A stretch of DNA of 64,000 nucleotides from Pomphorhynchus laevis (lineage: Eukaryota; Acanthocephala; Palaeacanthocephala; Echinorhynchida; Pomphorhynchidae), in contig WNNJ02003393.1 of the NCBI GenBank assembly GCA_012934845.2, positions 62,001 through 126,000 of the forward strand. Reading direction: 5' to 3'. Shown one piece after another: positions 20,990 to 29,514 of the stretch; position 1 is the stretch's first letter, and each line of letters begins with the position of its first letter. The translations under genes were made by a program, and so were the position numbers. The notes beneath the pieces are model-generated. The model searched no databases. It saw nothing but the letters and a program-made list of their open reading frames with translations, and was not told where the DNA came from.

Positions 20990-22140
20990 ATAAACAAAAT
21001 ATTTAATTATAATTATAAAATATTAGTTATAAGATCAATATCCGGTTTATTATTATGCATTAATATATTTTTATTCATAATGCATGCTTCCTGTATTCTT
21101 CGTTCAAAAATACAGTTTTTAATGGAAACTATTCTCGAAAGGTATTCTATGATTATTGTTTAAGGAATGGGTTATAACAGCGCCGGATCCTATTCTTTTT
21201 TTACAGAATATTTATGTTGGTCTATACGTTTAGCCAGATCTTGTTTCTGTTTGTCCTATATAGACCTCATCACAACCCTAACATGGTATTTGATATACAT
21301 CACCATCTTGATAATACGTTTAAAAAAGATTTTATTTTGGGAATTTTTCTGTTATAAACAATTATATTTTTCTGACTCTTCCGAACCCTTTATATGTTTA
21401 ATAATTTTAATGTTCCATTTATCATTAAAATATAGTATACCTATGTATTTTGATTCTAGTTGAGGCCCTACTAGTTTCGTCCTAACATGATTTCCTATGC
21501 AATAACATTTATTAACTGTCCAAGTTGGATAACTACTAGTTACCAAGCTCTTATTAATGATATAATCCCTATTCTTTTTATATACATACTAGATCACATT
21601 TCCCTGCATCTAAGGAAAAGATGAAACAGCGGAAATTTTCCACTTTCAAGGTATATTGCTTCTCGAATTAACAATGTTAAGATATTCGTTAATATTTTGG
21701 GAAACATAAATTTCAGTTAATATAAGTAATTGATCGAATTATGTTAACATCTAGGAACGAATATTATTAACTGCAGCGTTTAACAAATTCAAGAAGTGAT
21801 CTGGATCACACGTTTTTTTTTCAAAAGAATAAAAGTAACATCTAAGTACCTAAATCATGTGTCAATTACAACAATATTTTTAAGGTGTGCCAGTTCCCAA
21901 TTCTTCATATAATTCTAATAGCACTGGTGCTAGGAGATTCCCCATAGAAAAACAATCAACTTGTTCCCACATTTCATCTTCAAATTTAAAATTAATATTT
22001 GATCTACACAATTTTAGCAAGGTGACAATCGTCGACATCTAATTGTTTCCCAAACAATTAGTATCGACTAATAACCCGATGCTAATTTTATAGCCTCTAA
22101 TAAAGGAACATAAATAAAAAAGTGAGATAACATCTAGTAA
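20990..22140 (-). mobile_element. PLE fragment with RT end and C-terminal GIY-YIG endonuclease
   Basis: A different, canonical PLE on the minus strand. From 22140 downward the RT palm region is recognisable (FSMGN with a SP-like block near 21960-21900), then the linker (21546-21352: TSSYPTWTVNKCYC, GPQLESKYIGILYFN), then the GIY-YIG nuclease around 21300-21160 (YQIPC, VYIGQT, LAKRIDQHKY, SGAVITHS) and a trailing segment to about 21050. Decayed, with several frame breaks. Order RT then GIY-YIG distinguishes it from the Naiad-like family. Confidence 0.7.
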
Positions 22141-22149
22141 AAACATTAT

Positions 22150-22625
22150 TTGATTATCAAATTAGCTAACTGAGTCTAGTATTTGATACAATTATTGAAT
22201 AAACAAAACATAATAATGCTAAATCAAAATTTAATAATTAAATAATAAAATTAATAATTCTTTTAGATTTTCTATAATTTAAATCAATTAAAATAAAAAA
22301 TTAAATTTAAAATAAAAGTCATTTTTATGAATTGACTAATAAATAACAGACGTTGTATCAGATCTATAATTTAAATCAAGTTAAAATAAAAAATTGAAAT
22401 TTAAAATAAACGTCATTTTTATGAATTGACTAATAAATAACAGACGTTATATCAGAATAAGAATTAGAGGTCATCAGGAGGAACTGCTATGCTATCAGGT
22501 TTCGGACCCTAACTCCTCTACCCAACATAGCAGCGGGGCCAAATACATGCTAATGATGTATTTCCTCTGAAATAACTATCTAGTATCTCATACTAATACG
22601 AAGTATATTATTATTCTAATATCTA
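22150..22625 (-). repeat. Naiad-associated terminal repeat, copies 4 and 5
   Basis: A tail-only copy (about 22150-22360) is followed by a further tail and a complete core (about 22361-22625). The core has GGGTCC before GAAAC instead of GGGGCC. The near-identical tails (offset 94 bp at the CAGACGTT word) suggest replication slippage or tandem insertion. Confidence 0.75.
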
Positions 22626-22669
22626 TTCTAATATAAAGTTTATCTACTTATTCTAATACAAAGTTTATC

Positions 22670-22805
22670 AATCGTAGTCGTAAAGTTGAATTAGAGGTCA
22701 TCAGGAGGAACTGCTATGCTATCAGGTTTCGGTCCCTAACTCCTCTACCCAACATAGCAGCGGTCCTAATACGTGCTAAGGACGTATTTCTAAATATCTT
22801 TAGAT
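22670..22805 (-). repeat. Naiad-associated terminal repeat, copy 6 (core only)
   Basis: Only the structured core is present, with GGGACC before GAAAC. CTGCTATG, CATAGCAG and CTGATGA are intact. Confidence 0.75.
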
Positions 22806-22901
22806 ATATCATCAAAAGATACTCGATAGTTTTATCTAGTATTTAGTATTAATATCTAGTTTTATTCCAAAATAAATATACTAGATATTTATTCCACTGA
22901 A

Positions 22902-22980
22902 TAATGGCCATTAATAATTAATGGCCATTATTTAGTTAATGGCCATTAATAATTAATGGCCATTATTTAGTTAATGGTCA
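22902..22980. repeat. Palindromic minisatellite
   Basis: A 36-bp unit containing TTAATGGCCATTA twice, repeated about 2.2 times. The word TTAATGGCCATTAA is itself a palindrome, so the whole stretch can form cruciforms. Confidence 0.9.
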
Positions 22981-23127
22981 TATTTCTGCGAAATAATAAT
23001 TACATTAAATTCTATATATTTCCGCTTAAGCTTGATACACGATTTTATAAATTCACATTAAACACGTCTATGTGAAACAGATATGTCGAATCGTAAAAGA
23101 TAGTGAGACCAATCCGCGTGAAATACG

Positions 23128-23378
23128 TTGTTATCATTGAAGCCAGACGCGGAGGAACGGTAGCAAGTACCGTTTCGTCATCACAATGACTCATCAATGC
23201 CAGATCCCTCCCACTACGGGATACAGAGGAGGACTAGCAGACGGCACACGAGTTATGTGTGCCGTTTGCCAGTCCTCCTCTGCATCCAGTAGTGGGAGGG
23301 ATCTGGCACTGATGAGTCATTGTGATGACGAAACGGTACTTGCTACCGTTCCTCCGCGTCTGGCTTCAATGATAACAA
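23128..23378. repeat. Near-perfect 122-bp palindrome of a hammerhead-bearing PLE end
   Basis: Arms 23128-23249 and 23257-23378 are near-perfect inverted copies with a 7-bp centre. On the plus strand the right arm carries CTGATGA (23309-23315), a perfect stem II GTCAT-TGTG-ATGAC (23316-23329), GAAA (23330-23333) and a stem III with CGGTA and TACCG (23334-23348) followed by TT. Core, stem II and stem III are those of a hammerhead; stem I adjoining the core is not convincing. In the left arm the first box reads TTGATGA. A half-copy of the same unit is at 40.8-40.97 kb. The ORFs through this palindrome are not genes. Confidence 0.8.
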
Positions 23379-23940
23379 GATATGTCGAATTCTTTCAAAG
23401 CAACGAACGCATGGTCGAGATCCCTAGGTACTGACATATTGCATCATAATAAATCTTTTATATGGGTATTATCGTCGGAATTCTTTGCAATCATTATGAA
23501 TTTTTGTTCTCGATAACTTTTATGAAATTTCTGGAATCTAAGTTAAATATTGTAGAGCATTTTAAAGTATTCAGTGTATCAGATTAAATAGTTTTAAAGT
23601 TATTTCATTCGTTATTATCGTTTTAAAGTATTTTGGTGCGTGCAGTTAGGTTTTAATGTTAAAAAATCAAAAGTAATTTAGAACTTAAATTAATTCACAA
23701 AACTAAGAGTAATTTTGTCAACAGTAAGATATTTTTATATTTTTAAATCTTAAAATATTGCTTAATGCATATAGTGAAAATAAATGTATTTAATACATCG
23801 CATGATGTATTAAACGACTTTTAAGCAATCCGATTTCGTCTATATCTGTAGGCCGCGAGACCGTCATTGCCGCGGTCAACTCTTTTCCTTCAGCGTCGGG
23901 ACCAGGTTGCCTGGGGCTAAGACCGGAGCATCTCCAGGAC

Positions 23941-25173
23941 ATGTTACGAGCAAATAGCGGCGGTTCGCTAGCAGAGAATCTGACGCACCTTGTCAACCAC
24001 CTTCTGGCGGGACTAGCACCCTCTGAAGTGGCGCCTTACATTGCCGGCGCTAACTTGATCGCACTTCCCAAAAAGAACGGGGGTATAAGACCAATTGCCG
24101 TTGGCGAAACTCTACGCCGTCTCTGCTCGAAATGCATATGTCTCCAACTCCGCAAACGTTTCGCTGGTCTCCTACAACCAACACAACTAGGGGTAGCAAC
24201 CCCGAACGCAGTGGAAAAGATCGTTCACAACATCCGACGAATCCACGAACTTCACGCCAACGACAACAACTGGGCCTGGGCAAAGATCGATCTTTCAAAC
24301 GCCTTCAACTCATTGTCCAGAGCGCACTTACGAGCGGCTGTCCGAGAGAACGTCCCGGAGCTCTTGCCATGGTTTGACTTTTCATACAAGTGCAAGGCAC
24401 CTCTTCGTTTCGGCCCGCAGGACCCTATTAATTCATGTGAAGGAGTCCAGCAGGGTGACCCGTTGGACCCGTTCCTCTTCGCGTTGGCCATTAAAAAAAC
24501 GATTGAACACGTTTCTCATATCCCTGGAATAAACCTCAACATGTGGTACCTGGACGATGGCATAGTCGGCGGGACGCCTTCGGCAATTGCATCCGCACTC
24601 GGCTGGCTAGACACGAGTTTCAAGGAGATTAAATTGCAGCTAAACTGGCGAAAGACAGATGTCATCGGCACGCCTGAAGCCATAAGCTCTTGCTTGGCCC
24701 TACTATCCGAGGTTGTTTCGGAGAACACCTCTGGAAACAAGCACTTGTTAGGCATACCCATCGGTGACAAGTCCTTCATAGAAACCCACCTGACAAACGA
24801 GATTCTGCCACCGCTAATCCAGACAATCGATGCAGTAGCCAAGCTGCCAGACCCCCAAGTCGGATACCTCCTACTCAAACACTGCGCTTCCTCGTCCAGG
24901 ATAAACCACCTTCTCCGTTCAGTTGATCCAAGGATTACAAAAACGTTTTGTCAGTCATTCGACAGACAAATCGCCAGCGCCTTTCAGAAAATATGCGCGT
25001 GTCAACTACACGAAGCAGCGAAATCACAGATGACACTCCCAATCCGTCTGGGTGGATTTGGCCTAAGATGCAATGCGGCGCATGTCCAGAGCGCATTTAT
25101 ACATAGCGTGATGCAGGTCGGAGAAGAATACAGTCTGGATCCTACACTTTTTCCTGGCTATTCAGAGGCATAA
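23941..25173 (+). CDS. LINE reverse transcriptase (partial polyprotein)
   Basis: 410-aa open frame. RT motifs are in order: NLIALPKKNGGIRPIAVGE (fingers, residues about 37-55), WAKIDLSNAFNS (motif A, about 113-124), CEGVQQGDPLDPFLFALA (motif B, about 165-182) and MWYLDDG (motif C, about 201-207). The thumb includes KLQLNWRKTDV. The ATG is internal: homologous sequence extends upstream in frame context to about 23815, so the true start is lost or further 5'. A stop just before 25174 separates it from the nuclease part, making the element probably inactive. Confidence 0.8.
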   Translation: MLRANSGGSLAENLTHLVNHLLAGLAPSEVAPYIAGANLIALPKKNGGIRPIAVGETLRRLCSKCICLQLRKRFAGLLQPTQLGVATPNAVEKIVHNIRRIHELHANDNNWAWAKIDLSNAFNSLSRAHLRAAVRENVPELLPWFDFSYKCKAPLRFGPQDPINSCEGVQQGDPLDPFLFALAIKKTIEHVSHIPGINLNMWYLDDGIVGGTPSAIASALGWLDTSFKEIKLQLNWRKTDVIGTPEAISSCLALLSEVVSENTSGNKHLLGIPIGDKSFIETHLTNEILPPLIQTIDAVAKLPDPQVGYLLLKHCASSSRINHLLRSVDPRITKTFCQSFDRQIASAFQKICACQLHEAAKSQMTLPIRLGGFGLRCNAAHVQSAFIHSVMQVGEEYSLDPTLFPGYSEA

Positions 25174-25191
25174 GCCATCCTTAAAACCACA

Positions 25192-25785
25192 GTGGGATCT
25201 CACTTCATACCGTCTACGGAGGGCGGTCAATCATCAACCTCACGCCTGATTGAAAATCTCGCCTCGACACAGCTTATACAATCATCTAGCGAAATGGATC
25301 GTGCCCGACTACATGCAGTGTCGTGTCCAAAAGCTGGGGCTTGGCTTAGTGCTGTACCAAATGCGGCATCTGGAACGGAATTAACACCCCTACAGTTCTG
25401 TATTCTAGTCCGCATGTGGCTTGGGATTCACGAAAATGATTATAGGTGCGGCCGCTGCATGCGCATAGCTGATAAGGAAGGAATACACTCGCTAACATGC
25501 CAATACGGGGGTTACCAAGGACTGCGGCATAATGCTATTCGTGACGTGGTATTCGCAGCCGCACAATCAGCCCGGATGGATGTAGCTCTGGAAGTGCGAG
25601 GTATTATCCCGGACCTACGTGAACGGCCGGCAGACATCCTATTTTATGGGGATCCTCCCCATGCAATCGACTTTGCAGTCACTCACCCCCAACATACGGC
25701 ATACCGTCGCTCAGCTGCTAACGCACAGCTCGCCGCCGCTACATCGTACGCGGCTAATGTTAAAGACCGAAAGTACAAGAGTAGG
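25192..25785 (+). CDS. LINE zinc knuckle and restriction-like endonuclease segment
   Basis: Continuation of the LINE polyprotein. About residues 80-105 have CGRCMRIADKEGIHSLTC then GLRHNAIRD, the Cys-Cys-His-Cys knuckle with its trailing RH motif, followed by PDLRERPADILF and AIDFAVTHP, which fit the PD-(D/E)XK-type nuclease core of R2-like LINEs. The open frame nominally runs to 26085, but its last 100 residues are read out of frame through the inserted CR1/L2-like LINE and are not part of the protein. Confidence 0.75.
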
Positions 25786-26310
25786 TTACTGCCTCAGCCT
25801 TTTCGCCAATTCTCCAAAATCCATCATTCTACCCCTACAACGAATAATCAACACCGCCGTTCGAGTGCTCTTTCGTCTCCGTCGCTTCGACCACACATCC
25901 ACATATTTTGCCCAACTCTCCTGGCCCACCATCCACATCCGCATCAAACTCCGCCTTCTTCTCATTACTTTTCGTCTCATCGCTGTCGGCTCCCCATCGT
26001 TCATCAACCTTCCTTTCTTAGACGATACTCGCCCCACCTCGCTATCGCTTCGTTCCTGTCATACCCTCTTACTCCACGTTCCTAATTACTCCAACAACTA
26101 CGGTCTCCGATCCTTCCTCGTCGCCGCCTCACTCGCCTGGAATCAACTCCCTCTCGACGTCCGCCGCGCTCCCTCCTTTATCACATTCAAACACCTCCTC
26201 CGTTCACACCTTCTCGACACCTGATTCACAGTTTTGTTTTGTTGTGGTCATGTAAGCGTGCGCTGGCACGCATTTGCCACGTTAAAATAAATCCTTTTTT
26301 TTAAAGCAGC
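25783..26310 (+). mobile_element. 5'-truncated CR1/L2-like LINE, inserted in the REL-type LINE
   Basis: The frame 25783-26224 encodes the RT C-terminal region (LDYCLSLFANSPKSI, AAVRVLFRLRRFDHTS, LAWNQLPLDVR) seen also at 30.96-31.4 kb. Its 3' end (26230-26310) carries a stem-loop GCGTGC-GCTG-GCACGC (26256-26271), GCCACGTTAAAATAAA and a T-run. Same family as the element at 29.5-31.5 kb. The host LINE codons before and after (DRKYK and QRGIYS-like) resume on either side, showing the nesting. Confidence 0.85.
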
Positions 26311-26881
26311 GGGGTATATATTCTCAGCCGCTGTAGTGGAGTCGTTTGGGGGATGGAATGAAGAGGGAAACAGGGTCATTAAACGGGTTGCAAATAACAT
26401 GAGCCGGACAAGCGGAGTCAGATACGCCGTGACGATCTCGCATTTATACCAGCGCATCTCTATTGCAATAATGAGAGGCAACGCCAAAGCAATGCTAGCG
26501 TCACTTGACCAGATCCCAATATCGACATTTGATGGTGGACACCAGGAAACATGTGAACCCGGGAAACGCCTCTTCGAGCCAGACTCTTGTGCTTCGAGCC
26601 GAACTCGTGATGTGATGGGACTACCGGTTTGCAAAGATAACAACAAGAACCATACCCCAATGAATGAGTACGACGAAATAATTCCCGTGTCATGCATGAC
26701 TGAGATAGTGTACCAAATTCCCGATACACTGCCAATAATCCAGGCCAGCCCGATTTCTAACATACAAATAATGCCCCATCAACCTATCCAAACGATCATG
26801 ATCATTGAACAGCCGCGTACGACAACTGCGAAGATCGATATCGACAATGTTGAGTATTTTTCTGATCATGAACGAGAAACA

Positions 26882-27148
26882 ATGGGACCGAAATTTGGTG
26901 GAGCAATTGAAAAGTGCTCACGATGTAGAACCACAGTGTATGCTGCGGAAAGAATTGGTTCGTGCAGTTCGCAATGGCACGAAAAATGCTTTAGATGTAA
27001 AACTTGCAATACAACGTTGACTTTGGGTGCATATAAAGATCAGGATGTAGAAATATACTGCAAAGGTTGCTTAGCCGATAAACTTCTTCCACACGAAAGA
27101 AACCGCAAACAGTCCGAGGAGGAAATGAAGGCCAGCAAGCAGCTGTAA
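26882..27148 (+). CDS. LIM-domain (CRP-like) ORF downstream of LINE
   Basis: 88 codons from MGPKFGGAIEKC to a stop, within a longer frame open from 26336 whose first part is the LINE end. One LIM domain is complete: C-x2-C (CSRC), VYAAE, WHEKCFRCKTC, LTLGAY and IYCKGC, the zinc ligands being in normal spacing. VYAAE and the PKFGG lead-in are typical of cysteine-rich/muscle LIM proteins, which act as adaptor proteins in cytoskeleton and nucleus. The tail is charged (HERNRKQSEEEMKASKQL). It has no introns, and about 380 bp of unassigned in-frame sequence separates it from the LINE. It may be a retrocopy, a host gene captured by 3' transduction, or a genuine exon of a host gene. Confidence 0.55.
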   Translation: MGPKFGGAIEKCSRCRTTVYAAERIGSCSSQWHEKCFRCKTCNTTLTLGAYKDQDVEIYCKGCLADKLLPHERNRKQSEEEMKASKQL

Positions 27149-27209
27149 TTCAGTAGTTTTTGTATTTGATTTTTTTTCATTACATATTGTTAAAATTTTA
27201 AAAAAATCT

Positions 27210-27370
27210 CTTAAAAGTTAAAAAAACGCCTGTTATTTATTATTCAATTCATAAAAATTGACTTTTATTTTAAATTTCAATTTTAAATTTTGACTTGATA
27301 TATATTATATTTAGCATTATTATTTTTAGATTTTATAAATATAAAATATCGATGAATTATGATGCTAAAT
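27210..27370 (+). repeat. Terminal-repeat tail (partial)
   Basis: Matches the AT-rich tail of the Naiad-associated terminal repeat in plus orientation, beginning cgcctgttatttattattcaa. The structured core is absent. Confidence 0.6.
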
Positions 27371-27379
27371 ATAAAATAT

Positions 27380-27464
27380 CGTTTTTATGGAGCTTTCGAC
27401 CAAACGGTCCTTGTCAAGAGATAAAAAATCAAACAGATTTTTGGTCGAAAGCTCCATAAAAACG
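27380..27464. repeat. Inverted repeat, 25-bp arms
   Basis: Perfect 25-bp arms at 27380-27404 and 27440-27464 around a 35-bp spacer. Shape resembles the other head-to-head PLE ends, but no hammerhead core was found. Confidence 0.75.
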
Positions 27465-27700
27465 ATTCAAACTGTATTTCGCAAGTCTATAATAAGTGAT
27501 CGATACAACAATCTAATCAAAGACTTGCACGCAACTATGTCTAATCTTAATACAAATAAAATCTTTGTGGAACAAAGAAAAATATTTTTTATACAACAAA
27601 ACGTTTATGTCCGATATTTCAATAGCTACAGCTATCATTGTCAGGAAAATACAAAAAATTACTAAAGTTGCCATTTATACAAATTACAATAAAGCATAGG
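27465..27700 (+). other. Short unrecognised ORF region
   Basis: An open frame from 27387 to 27665 contains IQTVFRKSIISDRYNNLIKDL, with lysine/asparagine-rich composition. It could be the N-terminal part of a PLE ORF, given the neighbours, but no motif confirms this. Confidence 0.25.
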
Positions 27701-27702
27701 AA

Positions 27703-27850
27703 CAAACTTCAAAGAAAAACGTTACAAACACATATTCACACACATTCTATACAAAGTTTTTTGTAAAAAACAAACAAACTTCAAAGAAAAACGTTACAAA
27801 CACACATTCACACACATTCTATATAAGGTTTTTTAAAAACAAATTTCAAA
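27703..27850. repeat. 72-bp tandem repeat, two copies and a partial third
   Basis: The word caaacttcaaagaaaaacg starts at 27703 and 27775, followed by near-identical sequence, and a truncated third copy starts near 27838. Non-coding. Confidence 0.85.
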
Positions 27851-28019
27851 GAAAAAGAACTGCAACCCAAGATTAAAAGGAAAAACATATTAAATTACTC
27901 AAAAAATTATCAAAAATTATAATAATGAAATAAAACAAATATTATGTAAAATTGATACCAAAAAACAAACAAATCAAACAAATATAATTAACCAAGTTCA
28001 ATAAGGATTACAACTAATT

Positions 28020-28720
28020 AAAAACTAATAGGAAATTTTTAAATTAAAATCAGATTTATTATTAGGTAAAATGTTATTCTTATTAATAAAATATGCCTCC
28101 TGTATTATACGAGAAAGATAATCACTTTCATATGATAAAATTGAAGCGTCATCAAAGTTCATATTATGACCTAAATTCAATACATGTTGTGATATAGCAC
28201 CCACCATATTACCCCGTTTAATATTATATTTATGTTGTGACATACGCTTTTCCAATCCTTGTCCAGTTTGACCAATATGAGGGGGAACAGTTATCACAGG
28301 GTATCTTATAGATAACGGACATTTCATTAAATTTTGGTTTTAATTTAAAAATGTTATGCAATTTAGGCAATTTTTATTGTAAATTATTACATCCGTAGTA
28401 TTACTAGATATTTTATTTTTATATATAAATTTATTAAATAAGGAGTTCCATGTTTATTAATAAAAGGAATTCTTAGATATATTTTTTGTTTCGAAGGTCC
28501 AAAATATTTCTTTCTTTTCACAACATAACAACTTTTAAAGTAAGCTTTTTTAATAGCCCATTCGGGAAAACCACTGTTGACCAAACCAAAACGAATAATC
28601 GAATAACTCTCTTTTAATAAATTGTCATTCGAGCAAATCATTCTAGCTCGATGAAAAGGGGACATTGCAGCTGCAATCAACCATTTTTGGGTACATAGGA
28701 GTTCCAAGATGTAATTTCAG
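28020..28720 (-). mobile_element. PLE fragment with C-terminal GIY-YIG endonuclease
   Basis: On the minus strand 28707-28387 encodes the RT-nuclease linker (PFHRARMICSND, FGLVNSGFPEWAIKKAY, KYFGPSKQKIYLRIPFI). A frame change leads into 28327-28025, with the GIY-YIG core: HIGQTGQGLEKRMSQHKYNI, AISQHVLNLGH, ASILSYESDYLSRIIQEAYFI, the last containing the family's conserved Glu. The organisation is that of canonical PLEs. It is truncated on the 5' side and broken. Confidence 0.75.
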
Positions 28721-28854
28721 GTAATAGTTCGGTCTTCCAAAAAACTTTAGTTTGATATATTTGATTTGAATCTTAATAGAAATATAAATTGTAAAAATAT
28801 TATATAATTATTTGTTATCTAATAAATTTCTAATAAATTTTTTTATTAGCACGT

Positions 28855-29110
28855 GTTTGACCCCGCTACTGTGTTGGGTAGAGTAATAGTGGCCTAAACC
28901 TGATAGCATAGCAGTTCCTCCTGATGATGTCTAATTTTTATTCTGATACGACGTTTGTTATTTATTATTCAATTCATAAAAATCGACTTTTATTTTAAAT
29001 TTTAATTCTATATTTCAACTTGATATAAGTTATATAAAATCTTACAACAATTATTTATAATTATTTATTACTTAATTATTTATTATTAATTATTTTAATT
29101 TCATTTACGT
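28855..29110 (+). repeat. Naiad-associated terminal repeat, copy 7 (plus strand)
   Basis: Core at about 28858-28935 (CGCTACTG, GGGTAGAG, CCTGATAGCATAGCAG, CTGATGATGTC) and tail to 29110. GAAAC is changed to TAAAC in this copy. Confidence 0.75.
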
Positions 29111-29514
29111 GTTAACTCAAAATGCATTTAAAATGTACATTTAAATAAAATTCACATTTTAATATTTAATTTAACAGTAACAGTAGTAATTATAAATTAT
29201 ATTTTTTATTAAGAAATGGTTTAATGAAATACAAATGTTATTTTAAATTAACATTTATTTGTAATAATTGTGCTGAGATAATTTTATTAACGCAGAAATA
29301 TAAATTTATAAACATGATTAATGTTTATAAATTAAATATATAATCGATTCATCGAGGTAATTCAATATTACCATGATGAATAATTGACGAATTTATGTTC
29401 GAAGAAAATCGATGTTTTTCAATTATTAATTGAAAATGTTAATTTCAATTTAATTCTTAACCTAAAAATTAATTCTAAACCTAAAAACTAGGTTTAGGCA
29501 ACACATATATTCTT
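29111..29514. other. AT-rich non-coding sequence
   Basis: Non-coding. Part of it (about 29105-29190) is similar to 35775-35880, including gtgttaactcaaaatgcat, so both lie downstream of terminal-repeat copies as a longer shared repeat. Confidence 0.5.

Larger units (their letters stand above)
23815..26500 (+). mobile_element. Non-LTR retrotransposon with RT and restriction-like endonuclease
   Basis: Plus-strand LINE with a GC-richer coding style than its surroundings. It is followed from GRETVIAAVNSF (before 23941) through RT (23941-25173), knuckle and nuclease (25192-25780) to the conserved end block around VVESFGGWNEEG (26325-26500). A 5'-truncated CR1/L2-like LINE (25783-26310) is inserted in it. 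It belongs to the same broad REL-endonuclease group as the minus-strand element at 9.9-12.8 kb. Confidence 0.75.

Noticed and set aside
23186-23434. 82-codon ORF across the palindrome
   Set aside because: It is produced by the two inverted arms of a PLE end and has no protein family features.
24050-24878. Minus-strand ORFs opposite the LINE RT
   Set aside because: Antisense shadows of a GC-richer coding region without any family signature.
25786-26085. C-terminal extension of the LINE nuclease ORF
   Set aside because: It is an out-of-frame reading of the inserted CR1/L2-like LINE.
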